The notes under the pieces: model-generated
Database searches by the model: none
The model's input: the letters and a program-made list of their open reading frames with translations, nothing else
Told to the model about the DNA's origin: nothing
Program-made: the position numbers and the translations under genes
Shown: piece by piece, positions 1-9,791 of the stretch
Layout of the letters: every line of letters begins with the position of its first letter
Position numbering within the stretch: the first letter of the stretch is position 1
DNA from: Ilumatobacteraceae bacterium
GTDB taxonomy: Bacteria > Actinomycetota > Acidimicrobiia > Acidimicrobiales > Ilumatobacteraceae
NCBI GenBank assembly: GCA_022843125.1
Contig: JALHOG010000002.1
Span: forward strand, 1-64,000
Direction of reading: 5' to 3'
Length of the DNA stretch: 64,000 bases

Positions 1-323
1 CGGTGATGCGCATCGTGTTCCCGGCCGCAGTCTCCGGCATCGTCGCAGCCTTCATCATCGCGATGTCGCGGGCGATCGGCGAGACGATGGTGGCCACGAT
101 GGCGGGCGGGAGCGACGGTACGGGCTCACGAACCGTGAACCCGCTCGACCCCGGCCTCTCCATGACCGCTGCCATGACCAACGCCGCGGGTGGCACCGAT
201 CAGACCAAAGGCGGAGCAGCGTTCGATGCGCTGTTCATGGTGGGGCTCCTGCTGTTCATGATCACCCTCGGTCTCAACTTGATCGGTGACCGGTTCGTCC
301 GACGCGTTCGGCAGAAGTACTGA
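1..323 (+). CDS. pstC: Phosphate ABC transporter permease PstC, C-terminal part (5' end outside window)
   Basis: The last ~106 residues of an inner-membrane permease of the high-affinity phosphate ABC transporter. The reading frame is open to the window edge, so the real start lies upstream. The visible part holds an EAA-type cytoplasmic loop ([21 protein letters not shown]), which contacts the ATPase, followed by a loop and a final membrane helix ([17 protein letters not shown]) ending in a basic tail (RRVRQKY). Identity rests on this EAA loop together with the immediate downstream pstA-pstB-phoU order. pstS and any Pho box would lie upstream and are not visible. Confidence 0.93.
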   Translation, partial: VMRIVFPAAVSGIVAAFIIAMSRAIGETMVATMAGGSDGTGSRTVNPLDPGLSMTAAMTNAAGGTDQTKGGAAFDALFMVGLLLFMITLGLNLIGDRFVRRVRQKY

Positions 324-334
324 GGTCTCGCACC

Positions 335-1282
335 ATGTCCCTCGTCAGCCCCACCGCAATCTCGAGCGTCCACACCGACGTCCGCAAAGCCCTGACGCGC
401 CGCGAACGCAACGTCATGGGCCTGGTCGTCCAGATGTCGATGCTGATCGCTCTGCTGTTCACGCTGCTGATCCTGTTCACCCTGCTCGGCCGTGTGATCA
501 GCGACGCACTCCCGATGCTGGAGGTTCGCGGCACGACGTTCCTGACGTCGACGATCGGGTCCGATCCCGACACGATCGGGATCTGGCCCGGGTTGTACGG
601 ATCGTTCTTCATCGGTCTCGGCGTGCTCGTCCTCTCGGTTCCGCTCGGTGTCGCCGCTGCGATCTACCTCGAGGAGTACGCCGACCATCGCAAGTGGTAC
701 AACCGGCTGGTCATGGTGAACATCCGCAACCTGGCGGGTGTGCCTGCCGTGATCTACGGCGTGTTGGGCCTCGTGATCTTCGCCGGATGGCTCCAGCCGT
801 TGACCGCCGGCAAGACGGTGCTCGCAGCAGCCCTCACCCTGGCAGTGCTGGTGCTCCCGATCGTGATCATCACCTCCAGCGAGGCGATCCGAGCCGTACC
901 CCAGGGGCTGCGCGACGCCGGCTACGGCGTCGGAGCGTCGAAGTGGGAGGTCAACCGAGACCACGTCCTGCCGTACGCCGCGCCGGGCATCCTGACCGGG
1001 ACGATGCTGTCGCTCGCCCGCGCGCTCGGCGAGGCGTCGCCGTTGATCCTGCTCGGGGCGATCACCGGTCGGCTCCCCGAGACCGGGCTGACCGAGCGAT
1101 TCACGGCACTCCCGATGCTCATCTACCGGTGGTCGGCCAACGCGGACCCACAGGACGCGACTCTCAGCTTCTCGAACGCGGCGGCGAGCGCCGGCGTCGT
1201 GATGTTGGCGTTGGTCCTCCTCTTCAACATCACGGCGATCGTCATGCGGTCTCGATTCGAGAAGCAGCGGGTGGGACAATGA
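335..1282 (+). CDS. pstA: Phosphate ABC transporter permease PstA
   Basis: A 315-residue membrane protein, the second permease of the PstSCAB phosphate importer. A cytoplasmic N-terminus (first ~35 residues) is followed by about six membrane helices. The EAA loop ([21 protein letters not shown]) around residues 178-200 is the ATPase contact typical of PstA. It starts 11 bases after pstC. Its stop codon overlaps the pstB start by ATGA, so it is translationally coupled to pstB. Length fits the family. Confidence 0.96.
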   Translation: MSLVSPTAISSVHTDVRKALTRRERNVMGLVVQMSMLIALLFTLLILFTLLGRVISDALPMLEVRGTTFLTSTIGSDPDTIGIWPGLYGSFFIGLGVLVLSVPLGVAAAIYLEEYADHRKWYNRLVMVNIRNLAGVPAVIYGVLGLVIFAGWLQPLTAGKTVLAAALTLAVLVLPIVIITSSEAIRAVPQGLRDAGYGVGASKWEVNRDHVLPYAAPGILTGTMLSLARALGEASPLILLGAITGRLPETGLTERFTALPMLIYRWSANADPQDATLSFSNAAASAGVVMLALVLLFNITAIVMRSRFEKQRVGQ

Positions 1283-2145
1283 ACCGACAGGAAACGACCC
1301 AGGTGAGGATGATGACCGAGGTGCACGAACAGACCAACCAGGTTGCAGCAGCGGCAGAGACCGAGCCGGTGTTCTCGGTGCGCGACCTCTCGGTCTACTA
1401 CGGCGAGTTCAGGGCGGTACGAAATGCCACGCTCGACGTCCGAGAGCACGAGATCACGGCATTCATCGGCCCGTCCGGTTGCGGCAAGACCACCCTCCTG
1501 CGCTGCTTCAACCGCATGAACGACTTCATCGAGTCAGCCCGCGTCGAGGGGGCGGTCCTGTACCACGGGGTCGACCTGTACGACCCCGCTGTCAACGCGA
1601 CCGAGGTCCGGCGGCGGATCGGGATGGTGTTCCAGAAGCCCAACCCGTTCCCGAAGTCGATCTACGACAACGTCGCGTACGGCCCCCGCCTGATGGGCAT
1701 GAAGAAGAAGGCCGACCTCGACGCCGTCGTCGAGAAGTCGCTGCGCGGCGCAGCCCTCTGGGACGAGGTCAAGGACCGGTTGAAGCAGTCCGGACTCGGG
1801 CTGTCGGGTGGGCAACAGCAGCGGCTCTGCATCGCTCGTGCAGTGGCGGTCGAGCCCGATGTCATCCTGATGGACGAGCCGTGCTCGGCCCTCGATCCGA
1901 TCGCCACGGCGCGCATCGAGGACCTGATGAAGGAGATCAAGAGCGACTACACCATCGTGATCGTGACCCACAACATGCAGCAGGCCGCGCGTGTGAGCGA
2001 TCGGACCGCCTTCTTCACCACCGAGATCAACGAGGAGAGCGACCGGCGAACCGGCGTGCTCGTGGAGTTCAACCCCACCGCCAAGATCTTCTCGAACCCC
2101 GACGATGAGCGAACCGAGCAATACGTCACGGGGCGGTTCGGCTGA
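1279..2145 (+). CDS. pstB: Phosphate ABC transporter ATP-binding protein PstB
   Basis: The 288-residue ATPase that powers phosphate import. Walker A is GPSGCGKTT (residues 64-72), the ABC signature is LSGGQQQR and Walker B is VILMDEP followed by CSALDP, all in PstB order. The frame is open far upstream into pstA, but the ATG inside the ATGA overlap with the pstA stop is the sensible start. A ~30-residue N-terminal extension precedes the ABC fold, a little longer than typical PstB. The stop overlaps the phoU start by one base. Confidence 0.97.
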   Translation: MNRQETTQVRMMTEVHEQTNQVAAAAETEPVFSVRDLSVYYGEFRAVRNATLDVREHEITAFIGPSGCGKTTLLRCFNRMNDFIESARVEGAVLYHGVDLYDPAVNATEVRRRIGMVFQKPNPFPKSIYDNVAYGPRLMGMKKKADLDAVVEKSLRGAALWDEVKDRLKQSGLGLSGGQQQRLCIARAVAVEPDVILMDEPCSALDPIATARIEDLMKEIKSDYTIVIVTHNMQQAARVSDRTAFFTTEINEESDRRTGVLVEFNPTAKIFSNPDDERTEQYVTGRFG

Positions 2146-2855
2146 TGAACGACCTGCGGCACGACTTCCACCACGAGCTCGAGGAGCTCCGCAACGGGAT
2201 CGCCCGGCTCGGAGCGACCGTCGTCGAGCTGATCCCCCGTGTCACCGACATCCTGCTCGAGCAGGACCTCGAGGGCGCCGAGTACGTGCTCCGCGGTGAC
2301 ATCGAGATCGACGTGCGCGCCACCGAGATCGAGGAGAAGGCGCTGACTCTGCTGGCGTTGCAGGCGCCGGTGGCACGCGATCTGCGCGAGCTCGCATCGG
2401 TGCTCAAGCTGTCCCCCGAGATCGAGCGCTCCGCCGATCTCTGCTGCAACATCTGCAAGGCTGCCCGGCGGATCTATGGTCACTCGCTCGACCCGAAGCT
2501 GCGCGGTCTGATCCAGAAGATGAGCGCCCAGGCGCAGCAGGAGTACAAGGAGGTCGTCGAGGCGTACGTCGCCCGGGACGGCCTCCGTGCCGCCGCGTTG
2601 CCCGACATGGACGGCTTCCTCGACGATCTGCACCGCCAGTTCATCGCCCAGATCTTCGAGAGTCACGCCTCTGGGTCGATCGACCTGCAGGTGGCGGTGC
2701 AGCTCGCTGTCGTGGCGCGCTTCTACGAACGCATCGGCGATCACGCCGTCAACATCAGCCAGCGGGTGACGTACATCACCACGGGTGAGCTGACCGACCA
2801 CGAGGCCGCAGCGCGGACCCGGGTCGAGACCCCACCGGGGGCAGAGGGCACCTGA
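2145..2855 (+). CDS. phoU: Phosphate signalling complex protein PhoU
   Basis: A 236-residue all-helical protein with two PhoU repeats (roughly residues 15-100 and 118-205), each carrying the acidic metal-binding helix pattern. PhoU links the Pst transporter to the histidine kinase and keeps phosphate-starvation genes off when phosphate is plentiful. It starts at the base where pstB ends and is followed after one base by the histidine kinase gene, giving the classic pst-phoU-kinase-regulator order. The C-terminus is a short unstructured tail (ARTRVETPPGAEGT). Confidence 0.95.
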   Translation: MNDLRHDFHHELEELRNGIARLGATVVELIPRVTDILLEQDLEGAEYVLRGDIEIDVRATEIEEKALTLLALQAPVARDLRELASVLKLSPEIERSADLCCNICKAARRIYGHSLDPKLRGLIQKMSAQAQQEYKEVVEAYVARDGLRAAALPDMDGFLDDLHRQFIAQIFESHASGSIDLQVAVQLAVVARFYERIGDHAVNISQRVTYITTGELTDHEAAARTRVETPPGAEGT

Positions 2856-2856
2856 C

Positions 2857-4038
2857 ATGACCACGCTCCTCGTCATCGCAGGGGCACTCATCATCGTGGC
2901 TGTTGGATGGGCGGTGGGTCGCTCACGTCGCCCGCTCGATGTGCAACGGGTCACTGTCCATGACGCGACGCAGGGCATGTCGGTCGGCGACATCGTCAAC
3001 GGCCATCCCACAGGGCTCGTCGTCGGGGACCAGTTCGGTCGGGTCGAGTTCCGCAATCGGGCTGCCCAGCGGTTGGAGGGCACCCACGCCGGTGTGCTGC
3101 TCGATGCAGCCATCGAGCGCCACCTCGCGATCGGGCGGACGGGTGTCGCCAGCGATCAGATCATCGAGTTCTACGGGCCGCCCAAGCAGGTGTTCGACGT
3201 CACCGGTCGCCCGCTCCCCGGCGGGGGGAGCGTCGTCTTCGTCGACGACATCTCCGAACGACGTCGGATCGACCAGGTCCGTACCGACTTCGTCGCCAAC
3301 ATCTCTCACGAACTGAAGACGCCGATCGGCGCGCTCTCGGTGCTGGCCGAGACGCTCGTCGGAGAGACCGATCCCGTCACGGTGAGCCGCATCGTCAACC
3401 GGATGCTCGCCGAGGCCGACCGAGCGAGCGAGACCATCGACGACCTCATGGAGCTGTCGCGGATCGAGGCCGGAGGCGATCAACTCGTCGAGTCGGTGCG
3501 GGTCTCGGAGGTCATCCGGGGCGCCGTCGATCGGGTCACCGAGTTGGCGAGCCAGCGCCAGATCTCGATCTCGACGTTGGAGCCCGTGGCCGGCGGTATG
3601 CAGCGATCGGAGGGCCTCCGCGTGTTCGGCGATCGCCGTCAACTGGTGTCGGCCGTGGGCAACCTGGTCGAGAACGCCGTCAAGTACAGCGATCCAGGGT
3701 CGTCCGTGCAGGTCCGTGCTCGCGAACAGGATGGCTGGATCGAGATCTCGGTGGCCGATCAGGGCGCCGGTATCCCGCAGCGCGATCTCGACCGGATCTT
3801 CGAGCGGTTCTACCGCGTCGACCGAGCCCGGAGCAGATCGACCGGAGGCACCGGCCTCGGCCTGTCGATCGTGCGGCACGTGGCCTCCAACCATCGCGGC
3901 GACGTCGTCGTCACCTCGACCGAAGGCGACGGCAGCACGTTCGTGCTGCGCCTTCCGACCAGTGCGCCCGCCAGCAGCAACGAACCCCCCGAGGCCGCCG
4001 GCGACGGCGTGCCCGACCACGACCAAGGAGTCGCGTGA
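2857..4038 (+). CDS. Membrane sensor histidine kinase of the phosphate response (SenX3/PhoR type)
   Basis: A 393-residue kinase with one N-terminal membrane helix (residues ~3-20) and no extracellular sensor domain, which fits SenX3/PhoR-type kinases that sense through PstSCAB-PhoU. A PAS-like region (about 45-135) precedes the dimerisation helix with phospho-acceptor His151 in NISHELKTP. The ATP lid region has NLVENAVKYS (N box), DQGAGIP (G1), FERFYRVD (F box) and GGTGLGLSIV (G2), all intact. The stop overlaps the regulator start by GTGA. It should phosphorylate the downstream response regulator when phosphate is scarce. Confidence 0.93.
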   Translation: MTTLLVIAGALIIVAVGWAVGRSRRPLDVQRVTVHDATQGMSVGDIVNGHPTGLVVGDQFGRVEFRNRAAQRLEGTHAGVLLDAAIERHLAIGRTGVASDQIIEFYGPPKQVFDVTGRPLPGGGSVVFVDDISERRRIDQVRTDFVANISHELKTPIGALSVLAETLVGETDPVTVSRIVNRMLAEADRASETIDDLMELSRIEAGGDQLVESVRVSEVIRGAVDRVTELASQRQISISTLEPVAGGMQRSEGLRVFGDRRQLVSAVGNLVENAVKYSDPGSSVQVRAREQDGWIEISVADQGAGIPQRDLDRIFERFYRVDRARSRSTGGTGLGLSIVRHVASNHRGDVVVTSTEGDGSTFVLRLPTSAPASSNEPPEAAGDGVPDHDQGVA

Positions 4039-4742
4039 GCCAACCCACGGTGTTTGTCGTCGAGGACGAAGAGAGTTTCGTCGAGGCGTTGCAGATCGGA
4101 CTCACCCGGGAGGGATTCCGGGTCGAGGTCGCGATGGATGGGATCGAGGCGATCGAGCGGTTCCCGATCGTGCGGCCCGACATCGTGCTGCTCGACGTGA
4201 TGCTGCCGCGCGCGTCCGGTGTCGACGTGTGTCGCCAGATCCGCGCCCAGAGTTCCGTCCCGATCATCATGGTGACCGCGAAGTCGAGCGAGATCGACAC
4301 GGTCGTCGGGCTCGAGGTCGGCGCGGATGACTACGTCACCAAGCCCTACCGCATCCGCGAGCTCGTCGCCCGGATCCGTGCCCAGCTGCGCCGGTCGGCG
4401 ATGGACACGACCGGCGAGATCGAACGGCCGAGCACCTCGACGATCCGGGTGGGTGAGGTCGCGCTCGATCCCGAGGAGCACCGCGTCGCCGTCAAGGGCG
4501 TCGAGATCTCCCTGCCGCTGAAGGAGTTCGAGGTGCTCCACCTGCTCCTCGCCAACGCCGGCCGGGTGCTCACCCGCGAGGTGTTGATCGACCGGGTGTG
4601 GGGCACTGACTACGTCGGTGACACCAAGACGCTCGACGTGCACATCAAGCGGTTGCGCGCCAAGATCGAGGACGATCCGGCGATGCCGATGCGGATCGTC
4701 ACGATCCGCGGTCTCGGCTACAAGTTCGAGCGCGCCGCCTGA
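4035..4742 (+). CDS. OmpR/PhoB-family response regulator (RegX3 type)
   Basis: A 235-residue transcription regulator. The receiver domain (1-118) has acidic residues E10-D11, phospho-acceptor Asp54 (LLDVMLP), Thr81 and Lys103 (TKP). A winged-helix domain follows from about 135 to 232 (LKEFEVLHLLLANAGRVLTRE..VDVHIKRLRAKIE-type pattern). The GTG start lies in the GTGA overlap with the kinase stop. It probably controls the pst genes and other phosphate-starvation genes. Its 3' end overlaps the convergent glycosyltransferase gene by 25 bases. Confidence 0.93.
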   Translation: MSQPTVFVVEDEESFVEALQIGLTREGFRVEVAMDGIEAIERFPIVRPDIVLLDVMLPRASGVDVCRQIRAQSSVPIIMVTAKSSEIDTVVGLEVGADDYVTKPYRIRELVARIRAQLRRSAMDTTGEIERPSTSTIRVGEVALDPEEHRVAVKGVEISLPLKEFEVLHLLLANAGRVLTREVLIDRVWGTDYVGDTKTLDVHIKRLRAKIEDDPAMPMRIVTIRGLGYKFERAA

Positions 4743-5854
4743 CGCTCGCCCCGGCCCGACCGGACGGCGAGCATCGTGTAGAGACTCATCAGGTCGTCGG
4801 CCGTGCGCCGCCACGTGAACGTGGCGGCGTGCGACCGTGCCCGAGCCCCCATCGGTGCGAGATCCGCCGACATGAGGACGAGGGCATCCGCGAACGCGAC
4901 GGGCGTGCGCGGTGCGACGACGCCACCGTTGCCGACGACCTCAGGGAGGGCGCCGGCAGCGGGGACGACCACGGGGGTGCCGCAGGCCATCATCTCGAGC
5001 GCCGCCAGGCCGAACGTCTCGGCCGGCCCCGGTGCGATCCCGAGGTCGGCGCACGCCATCGTGAGCGCGAGTTCGTTGCGGTCGGCCACGAACCCGGCGA
5101 ACGCGACGGGGAGTCCGGCGGAGCGCTGTTCGAGCTCGTCGCGCATCGGGCCGTGACCGAGGATCGTGAGCTTGTGGTCGACTCGCCGCCTGCTGAGTTC
5201 ACGGCTCGTCTCGACCAGGATGCCTGGCTGCTTGTCGGCGGTGAGTCGGACGGCGGACACGATCTCGAGCGGCCGCGGCGTGGGTCGCGAACTCGCCGTC
5301 GGTACGGGGCGGAACAGGTCGCTGTCGACCCCGAGTGGGATGTGGTGGATCGGACGCGCGGTCGCAGGGCCGAACTCGGCCGCAGCGAAACGGGAGGCGC
5401 ACACGATCGCGTCGACCGACGCTGCGAGGCGGCGGTTGTACCGCTCGATCGCGCCTGACGGGACCCGTCGGTCGGTCGCTGCATCCCACACTGCGTCGAG
5501 CCGCTCGTGCGAGATCAGCACGACCGGGATGCCCAGCCGCCGTGCGCGTCGACCGCACGCCACGAGCGTCGATTTGTCGGACAGCTCGATCACATCGGGC
5601 GGATCGCGTTCGATCAACCGGTCGACCTCGGCCCGCCGAGCGATCGCCCGGTACCCGCCGAGGCCGGGCACGAGCGGTGATCGCACACGCACCACGCACC
5701 CGGCGTGGTCGTGGATGATCTCGTCCACGTCGCCGGGCACGATCAGCGTCCGGCGGTGGCCGGCCGCGGCGTAACGGCGCCCGAGCTCGTCGAGCGCTGT
5801 CCGCAGCCCACCCGAGCGGTCGCCGTAGAAGTTGGCCAGCTGGACGATGTGCAT
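4718..5854 (-). CDS. GT4-family glycosyltransferase
   Basis: A 378-residue GT-B fold enzyme. The N-terminal half has the acceptor-side glycine loop (GDRSGGLRTAL). The C-terminal half has the GT4 E-x7-E motif (AETFGLAALEMMACGTPVVV) near residue 290, which binds the sugar nucleotide. GPXXXE-type sequences followed by a P-E-V-V turn (GALPEVVGNGG) support family 4. It is the last gene of a five-gene minus-strand operon for an unknown glycan, 15 bases after the mannosyltransferase-like gene. Donor and acceptor cannot be told from sequence. The 3' end overlaps the response regulator gene on the other strand. Confidence 0.9.
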   Translation of the reverse strand: MHIVQLANFYGDRSGGLRTALDELGRRYAAAGHRRTLIVPGDVDEIIHDHAGCVVRVRSPLVPGLGGYRAIARRAEVDRLIERDPPDVIELSDKSTLVACGRRARRLGIPVVLISHERLDAVWDAATDRRVPSGAIERYNRRLAASVDAIVCASRFAAAEFGPATARPIHHIPLGVDSDLFRPVPTASSRPTPRPLEIVSAVRLTADKQPGILVETSRELSRRRVDHKLTILGHGPMRDELEQRSAGLPVAFAGFVADRNELALTMACADLGIAPGPAETFGLAALEMMACGTPVVVPAAGALPEVVGNGGVVAPRTPVAFADALVLMSADLAPMGARARSHAATFTWRRTADDLMSLYTMLAVRSGRGERQAARSNL

Positions 5855-5869
5855 CGGTGCCGTCTCCGT

Positions 5870-7057
5870 TCAGGCGGCGTCGTGGCGTTCGGCACCGGAT
5901 GTGAGCGCCGCAGTCGCGACCGACCGGTAGTAGCCGACGAGCTCGTCGAGCACCGACCCCCACGGCCGCTGCTCGGCGTCGGCGCGTGCCGCCGCACCGA
6001 GCCGGCGGCGGAGCTCGGCGTCGCCGGCGAGCTCCGCCACCGCGCCGACGAGCGTCTCGGGTGCCTCAGGTGACCAGAAGAAGCCGGTGTGCCGATGGCG
6101 GACCAGGTCGAGCGGGCCTCCCGCACTCGGTGCGACGTTGGCGACGCCGGACGCCATCGCCTCCTGGAGAGCCTGGCAGAACGTCTCGTCGACGCCGGTG
6201 TGCACGAACACGTCGAGGGTGGCGAACAGACGGCTGAGGTCGTGGCCGGCCTGGAAGCCGAGGAACGCCGCTCCGGGGAGTGCCGCTTCGAGCGCGAGCT
6301 GCTCCGGGCCGTCGCCGCCGACGACGACGCGGACGCCGGGTATGTCGCACAGTGGTGCGAGCCGCTCTACCTGCTTCTCCTTTGCAAGCCGCCCGATGTA
6401 GCCGACGAGCACTTCGCGGTTCGGCGCCAGGATGCGGTGCAGTTCGTCGGAGCGGTGGGCGGGGTTGAAGCGTTCGAGGTCGACGCCGCGCGACCAGAGG
6501 TGGACTCGGTTGACGCCGCGCGCCTGGAGCGCCCACACCGATGCGGTCGAGGGGGCGAGGGTCACGTCGGCCTGCTCGTGTAGCCAGCGGATGTAGTTCC
6601 AGATGCCGTCGCCCATGCGCCCGAGGCCGTGCCGGCGCGCGAAGCCGGCGAGGTCGGTCTGGAACACGGCGACGGTCGGGATGCCCAGCTTTCCCGCCGC
6701 TCGCACGCCGGCCGCCCCCAGCACGGTGGGAGCCGCGAGGTGGACGACGTCCGGCGCGAAGTCGCGCAGGATCGCGCCCATCCGCAGCTTGGGGAGACCG
6801 ACCCGCAGGTCGACGTATCCCGGGAGGTCGAACGCCCGCACCCGCACGACCTCGACATCGCCGTACCGTGCCTCGCCCGGCCCGGGAGCGATCACGATCA
6901 CCTCGTGGCCGTGGCGTCGCAGGTGCTCGATCACGCGCAGGACCGAGTTCGTGACCCCGTTGACCGCCGGGAGGAACGACTCGGCGACGATCGCGACGCG
7001 CAGATGACCCTCGGCGAGTCGGCTGCGCTGCTGGGTACGCCGGCGCATCGGGATCAT
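5870..7057 (-). CDS. GT4-family alpha-mannosyltransferase-like protein (MgtA/PimB-like)
   Basis: A 395-residue GT4 enzyme. The N-terminal AESFLPAVNGVTNSVLR pattern and the FQTDLAGFARRHGLG segment resemble actinobacterial GDP-mannose-dependent alpha-mannosyltransferases such as MgtA. The E-x7-E motif is DETFCQALQEAMASGVANV. A longer open frame exists upstream, but the ATG at 7057 sits in an ATGA overlap with the MFS gene and is followed by a basic segment, so it is the preferred start. It acts at the inner face of the membrane on a lipid-linked or lipid acceptor by family analogy. The exact substrate is unknown. Confidence 0.87.
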   Translation of the reverse strand: MIPMRRRTQQRSRLAEGHLRVAIVAESFLPAVNGVTNSVLRVIEHLRRHGHEVIVIAPGPGEARYGDVEVVRVRAFDLPGYVDLRVGLPKLRMGAILRDFAPDVVHLAAPTVLGAAGVRAAGKLGIPTVAVFQTDLAGFARRHGLGRMGDGIWNYIRWLHEQADVTLAPSTASVWALQARGVNRVHLWSRGVDLERFNPAHRSDELHRILAPNREVLVGYIGRLAKEKQVERLAPLCDIPGVRVVVGGDGPEQLALEAALPGAAFLGFQAGHDLSRLFATLDVFVHTGVDETFCQALQEAMASGVANVAPSAGGPLDLVRHRHTGFFWSPEAPETLVGAVAELAGDAELRRRLGAAARADAEQRPWGSVLDELVGYYRSVATAALTSGAERHDAA

Positions 7058-8310
7058 GCGGCCACCGCAGGCCGTGAGACGACCACGCGATCGTGGACGG
7101 CGACGAATGCCGATCCGCACGTGTAGGCGAGCGCGACGATCACGAGCACGGTTCGCAGCTCGGTGGCCTGATCGACCATCAGCGCCATGGCAGCACCTCC
7201 GAAGTAGGACAGGTTGTAGGCGACGTCATACGCGGCGAACACGCGCCCGCGGGTGGCGTCGGGAATGCACGCCTGCACGGTGCTGTCGGCGACGACGCGC
7301 ATGATCTGGAAGACGAAGAAGCAGATCGCGACCGCCGGCACCGCGACGGCCAGGTTGGCCGCGAGCGCAGCGGCACCGAGCGCCGCCGCAGGGATGCCGA
7401 ACGCCGCCACGACGAGGAGTCTGGGCGGGGTCCGGTTCGCGACCGCCGGGGAGGCGCACGTCCCGGCGAACGTGGCGAGACCGGTGATGCCGGCGGTCAA
7501 CACGTACCCTGCCGCACCGTCGTCGAGAGCGTTCGCCGCAGTGACCACCATCGTCGCGAAGAGGGCACCGAGCAGTGCCCGGTTGCCGGCCGTGACCGCG
7601 ATCGCCCACCGCGACACATCTCCGGCGAGCACCCTCGCGACTGCTGCGGTCACCTCACCCAGCGGCACCCGACGGCCGAACCCGTGGCCGCCGAGATCGA
7701 CCTGGAGCCGGGCGAAGATCGCGGCGGCGCAGGTCGTCGTCACCAATGCGAGGGCGAGTGGCGCCAGCGGCGCGCTTCCGGCGAGCAGCGCCCCGGCGCC
7801 ACCGGCGCCGAGTGCGGTGACGGTGCCCACGTACAGCGACGCGGCGTCTGCGCTCACGATGTCGCCCCGCCGTGCGACCTCCGGGAGCGCCGCTGCTCTC
7901 ACCGTGTAGGCGATCCGTGCCGTCGAGATCAGCGCCGCGACGACCACGGTGGCGAACCAACGACTCTCGGTCACGACCGCGGCGGCGGCTCCGAGCACGC
8001 ACAGCATGCGGGCGAGGTTGACCACGATGAGCGAGCGGCGACGCTCCCAGTGGTCGGCGATCACGCCGGCGATCGGGCCGACGAGCGCGTAGGGCACCGT
8101 CGCCGCCGCGAGCGTCGGGAGCAAGGTGGCGGGCTCCACCGGTTCGTCTCGTCCGAGCAGCGTCATCACGAGCACCGCTCCGGTGAGCGCGTCGCCAGCC
8201 TGTCCGCACGACTGCCCGATGAGGAAGGCCCGCAACCTCGACGACCGCCACACGCCGAGTCGAGCTGTGGCGGCGCGGTCCGCGCCTGTGGCAGGTTCGA
8301 CGAGGATCAT
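7054..8310 (-). CDS. MFS-type membrane transporter
   Basis: A 418-residue polytopic membrane protein with about 12 hydrophobic helices. An MFS loop after helix 2 is visible (GVIADHWERRRSLIVVN), and the sequence resembles the enterobactin-exporter/macrolide-efflux branch (MFS_3-like). It overlaps both neighbours by ATGA (flippase upstream, mannosyltransferase downstream), so it belongs to the glycan operon. It may move a glycan precursor or a small molecule. The substrate cannot be inferred. Confidence 0.85.
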   Translation of the reverse strand: MILVEPATGADRAATARLGVWRSSRLRAFLIGQSCGQAGDALTGAVLVMTLLGRDEPVEPATLLPTLAAATVPYALVGPIAGVIADHWERRRSLIVVNLARMLCVLGAAAAVVTESRWFATVVVAALISTARIAYTVRAAALPEVARRGDIVSADAASLYVGTVTALGAGGAGALLAGSAPLAPLALALVTTTCAAAIFARLQVDLGGHGFGRRVPLGEVTAAVARVLAGDVSRWAIAVTAGNRALLGALFATMVVTAANALDDGAAGYVLTAGITGLATFAGTCASPAVANRTPPRLLVVAAFGIPAAALGAAALAANLAVAVPAVAICFFVFQIMRVVADSTVQACIPDATRGRVFAAYDVAYNLSYFGGAAMALMVDQATELRTVLVIVALAYTCGSAFVAVHDRVVVSRPAVAA

Positions 8311-9791
8311 CGGGCGTCTCCTGCGATCGCGGGCATGTGTGGATCGGCGACGTACCGGATCGCTGGGCCGACCGATCGGGGGTGCGCCCGCCAGCGTCGG
8401 GTCCCGATCGCGACGATTGCGACGAACACGGTGATCTCGACGATCACCCGGGCTGCCGTGCCGAGGCCGACGCGGGTGTCACCGAGGTCGGCGGCGATCT
8501 CGGCGATCGCCATCGCCACGAGCCCGAGCCCCACCTGCACGCCCCAGGCCAACCACGCGAACGAGTCGCGGATGCGGGCGTCGAACGTGGCTGCGATGTA
8601 CCGCATGGCGACGAACCAACCGATGGCTGTCGCCGCCGCGGTACCGAGCGACGCGCCGGTCATCCCGCCTGCGGCAGCACCCAGGCCCGCCAGCACGGCG
8701 TTCGCGACCAGCGTCACGATCGCCACGAGTACGACCTCACGAGTGCGGCCGGCCGCACGCAGCAGCATCCCGTACTCGGCAACCCGGTGGACCGTGACGA
8801 GCGCGAAGATCTGGAACGAGAGCGCGGCGGGCGCGAACGCCGGCGTGAAGGCGATCGTGAGCAGATCCGGACCGATCATCGCGACGCAGAAACCGATCGG
8901 CACGACGAACGTCGACATTCGCATCGTGAGATGGATCCAGTGACCTCGCGCCGTCGCCACGTCGTCAGCGTGGAACGCCTCGACGAGCGCCGACAGCAGC
9001 GCCGCACCACCCGCGTACGGGAGCACCGACAGTACCGGGATCTCCTGGGCGGCGACCGCGTAGATGCCGAAGTGGTCGGGGTCGAACCAGGCGATGTACC
9101 ACTTGTCGACGACTCGGTTCAGCATCGCCACCGTGATCGTCAGCGCCAGCGGGAGCCCGTACCGCACGAGACCGAGCACCACTGCTCGATCGACGTTGGC
9201 TCCTCCGGGCAACACCCGCCGGACGATCGCCAGCCCGATCGGCAGACGCAGCGCGCCGGCGGCGACGAGCCCCCATGCGATCCCATCGGGGCCGGCACCC
9301 ATCAGCGCCGGGACGATGCAGCCGACCACCACGCCGATCGTGCCGACCAGATCCCAGATCGCTGCACCGGCGAACCGGCGCAGCGCGATCAGGGTCGTGC
9401 CGACGCATGCCGACGGCAACTCGACGGCGACGGCTGCCATCACGACGACCAACCGGGTGTGACCGCTCCCTCCGGACAGCGTGCCCGTCGTCAGCGCGGT
9501 GGCTGCGATGCCGATCGCGCCGATACCGAGGACGAACGTCATCGTGCGCGTGACGAGCGAGCGGCGCCGGTCGAGCTCGACGCGCGGCAGGAAGTAGGCG
9601 ATTCCGTGGTGGGCGTTGAGCGTCCCGATGCTGACGCCGGTCACATAGATGGTCAGGAGGAACGCGGTCTCGTTCCACGTCGCGCCGTCGACGATGCGGA
9701 CCAGCGCGGCGGCGATGACGACCTGCGACAGCTTGACCACCGATTGCCCCAGGGCGACCCATGCGGTACTCCTGGCGAACGAGTCGGTCAT
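8307..9791 (-). CDS. Polysaccharide flippase (Wzx/MATE-like, MOP superfamily)
   Basis: A 494-residue protein with about 14 hydrophobic segments. The N-terminal part (STAWVALGQSVVKLSQVVIAAALVRI) matches the first helix of oligosaccharide flippases, as do the regularly spaced Ala/Gly/Val-rich helices. Such proteins turn lipid-linked oligosaccharides from the inner to the outer face of the membrane. The frame is open for another 194 codons upstream, but the ATG at 9791 lies in an ATGA overlap with the upstream glycosyltransferase stop and fits the family. It is the most direct sign that this operon exports a glycan. Confidence 0.87.
   Translation of the reverse strand: MTDSFARSTAWVALGQSVVKLSQVVIAAALVRIVDGATWNETAFLLTIYVTGVSIGTLNAHHGIAYFLPRVELDRRRSLVTRTMTFVLGIGAIGIAATALTTGTLSGGSGHTRLVVVMAAVAVELPSACVGTTLIALRRFAGAAIWDLVGTIGVVVGCIVPALMGAGPDGIAWGLVAAGALRLPIGLAIVRRVLPGGANVDRAVVLGLVRYGLPLALTITVAMLNRVVDKWYIAWFDPDHFGIYAVAAQEIPVLSVLPYAGGAALLSALVEAFHADDVATARGHWIHLTMRMSTFVVPIGFCVAMIGPDLLTIAFTPAFAPAALSFQIFALVTVHRVAEYGMLLRAAGRTREVVLVAIVTLVANAVLAGLGAAAGGMTGASLGTAAATAIGWFVAMRYIAATFDARIRDSFAWLAWGVQVGLGLVAMAIAEIAADLGDTRVGLGTAARVIVEITVFVAIVAIGTRRWRAHPRSVGPAIRYVADPHMPAIAGDAR

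Noticed and set aside
200-1279. A 359-codon open frame on the minus strand opposite pstA
   Set aside because: Composition is Arg/Asp/His/Gln-rich as expected for a shadow of a high-G+C gene. pstA on the other strand is a clear family member.
7093-8943. A 616-codon plus-strand frame across the MFS and flippase genes
   Set aside because: Its translation is low complexity (Asp/Arg/Gly/His) and it lies opposite two recognised membrane proteins.
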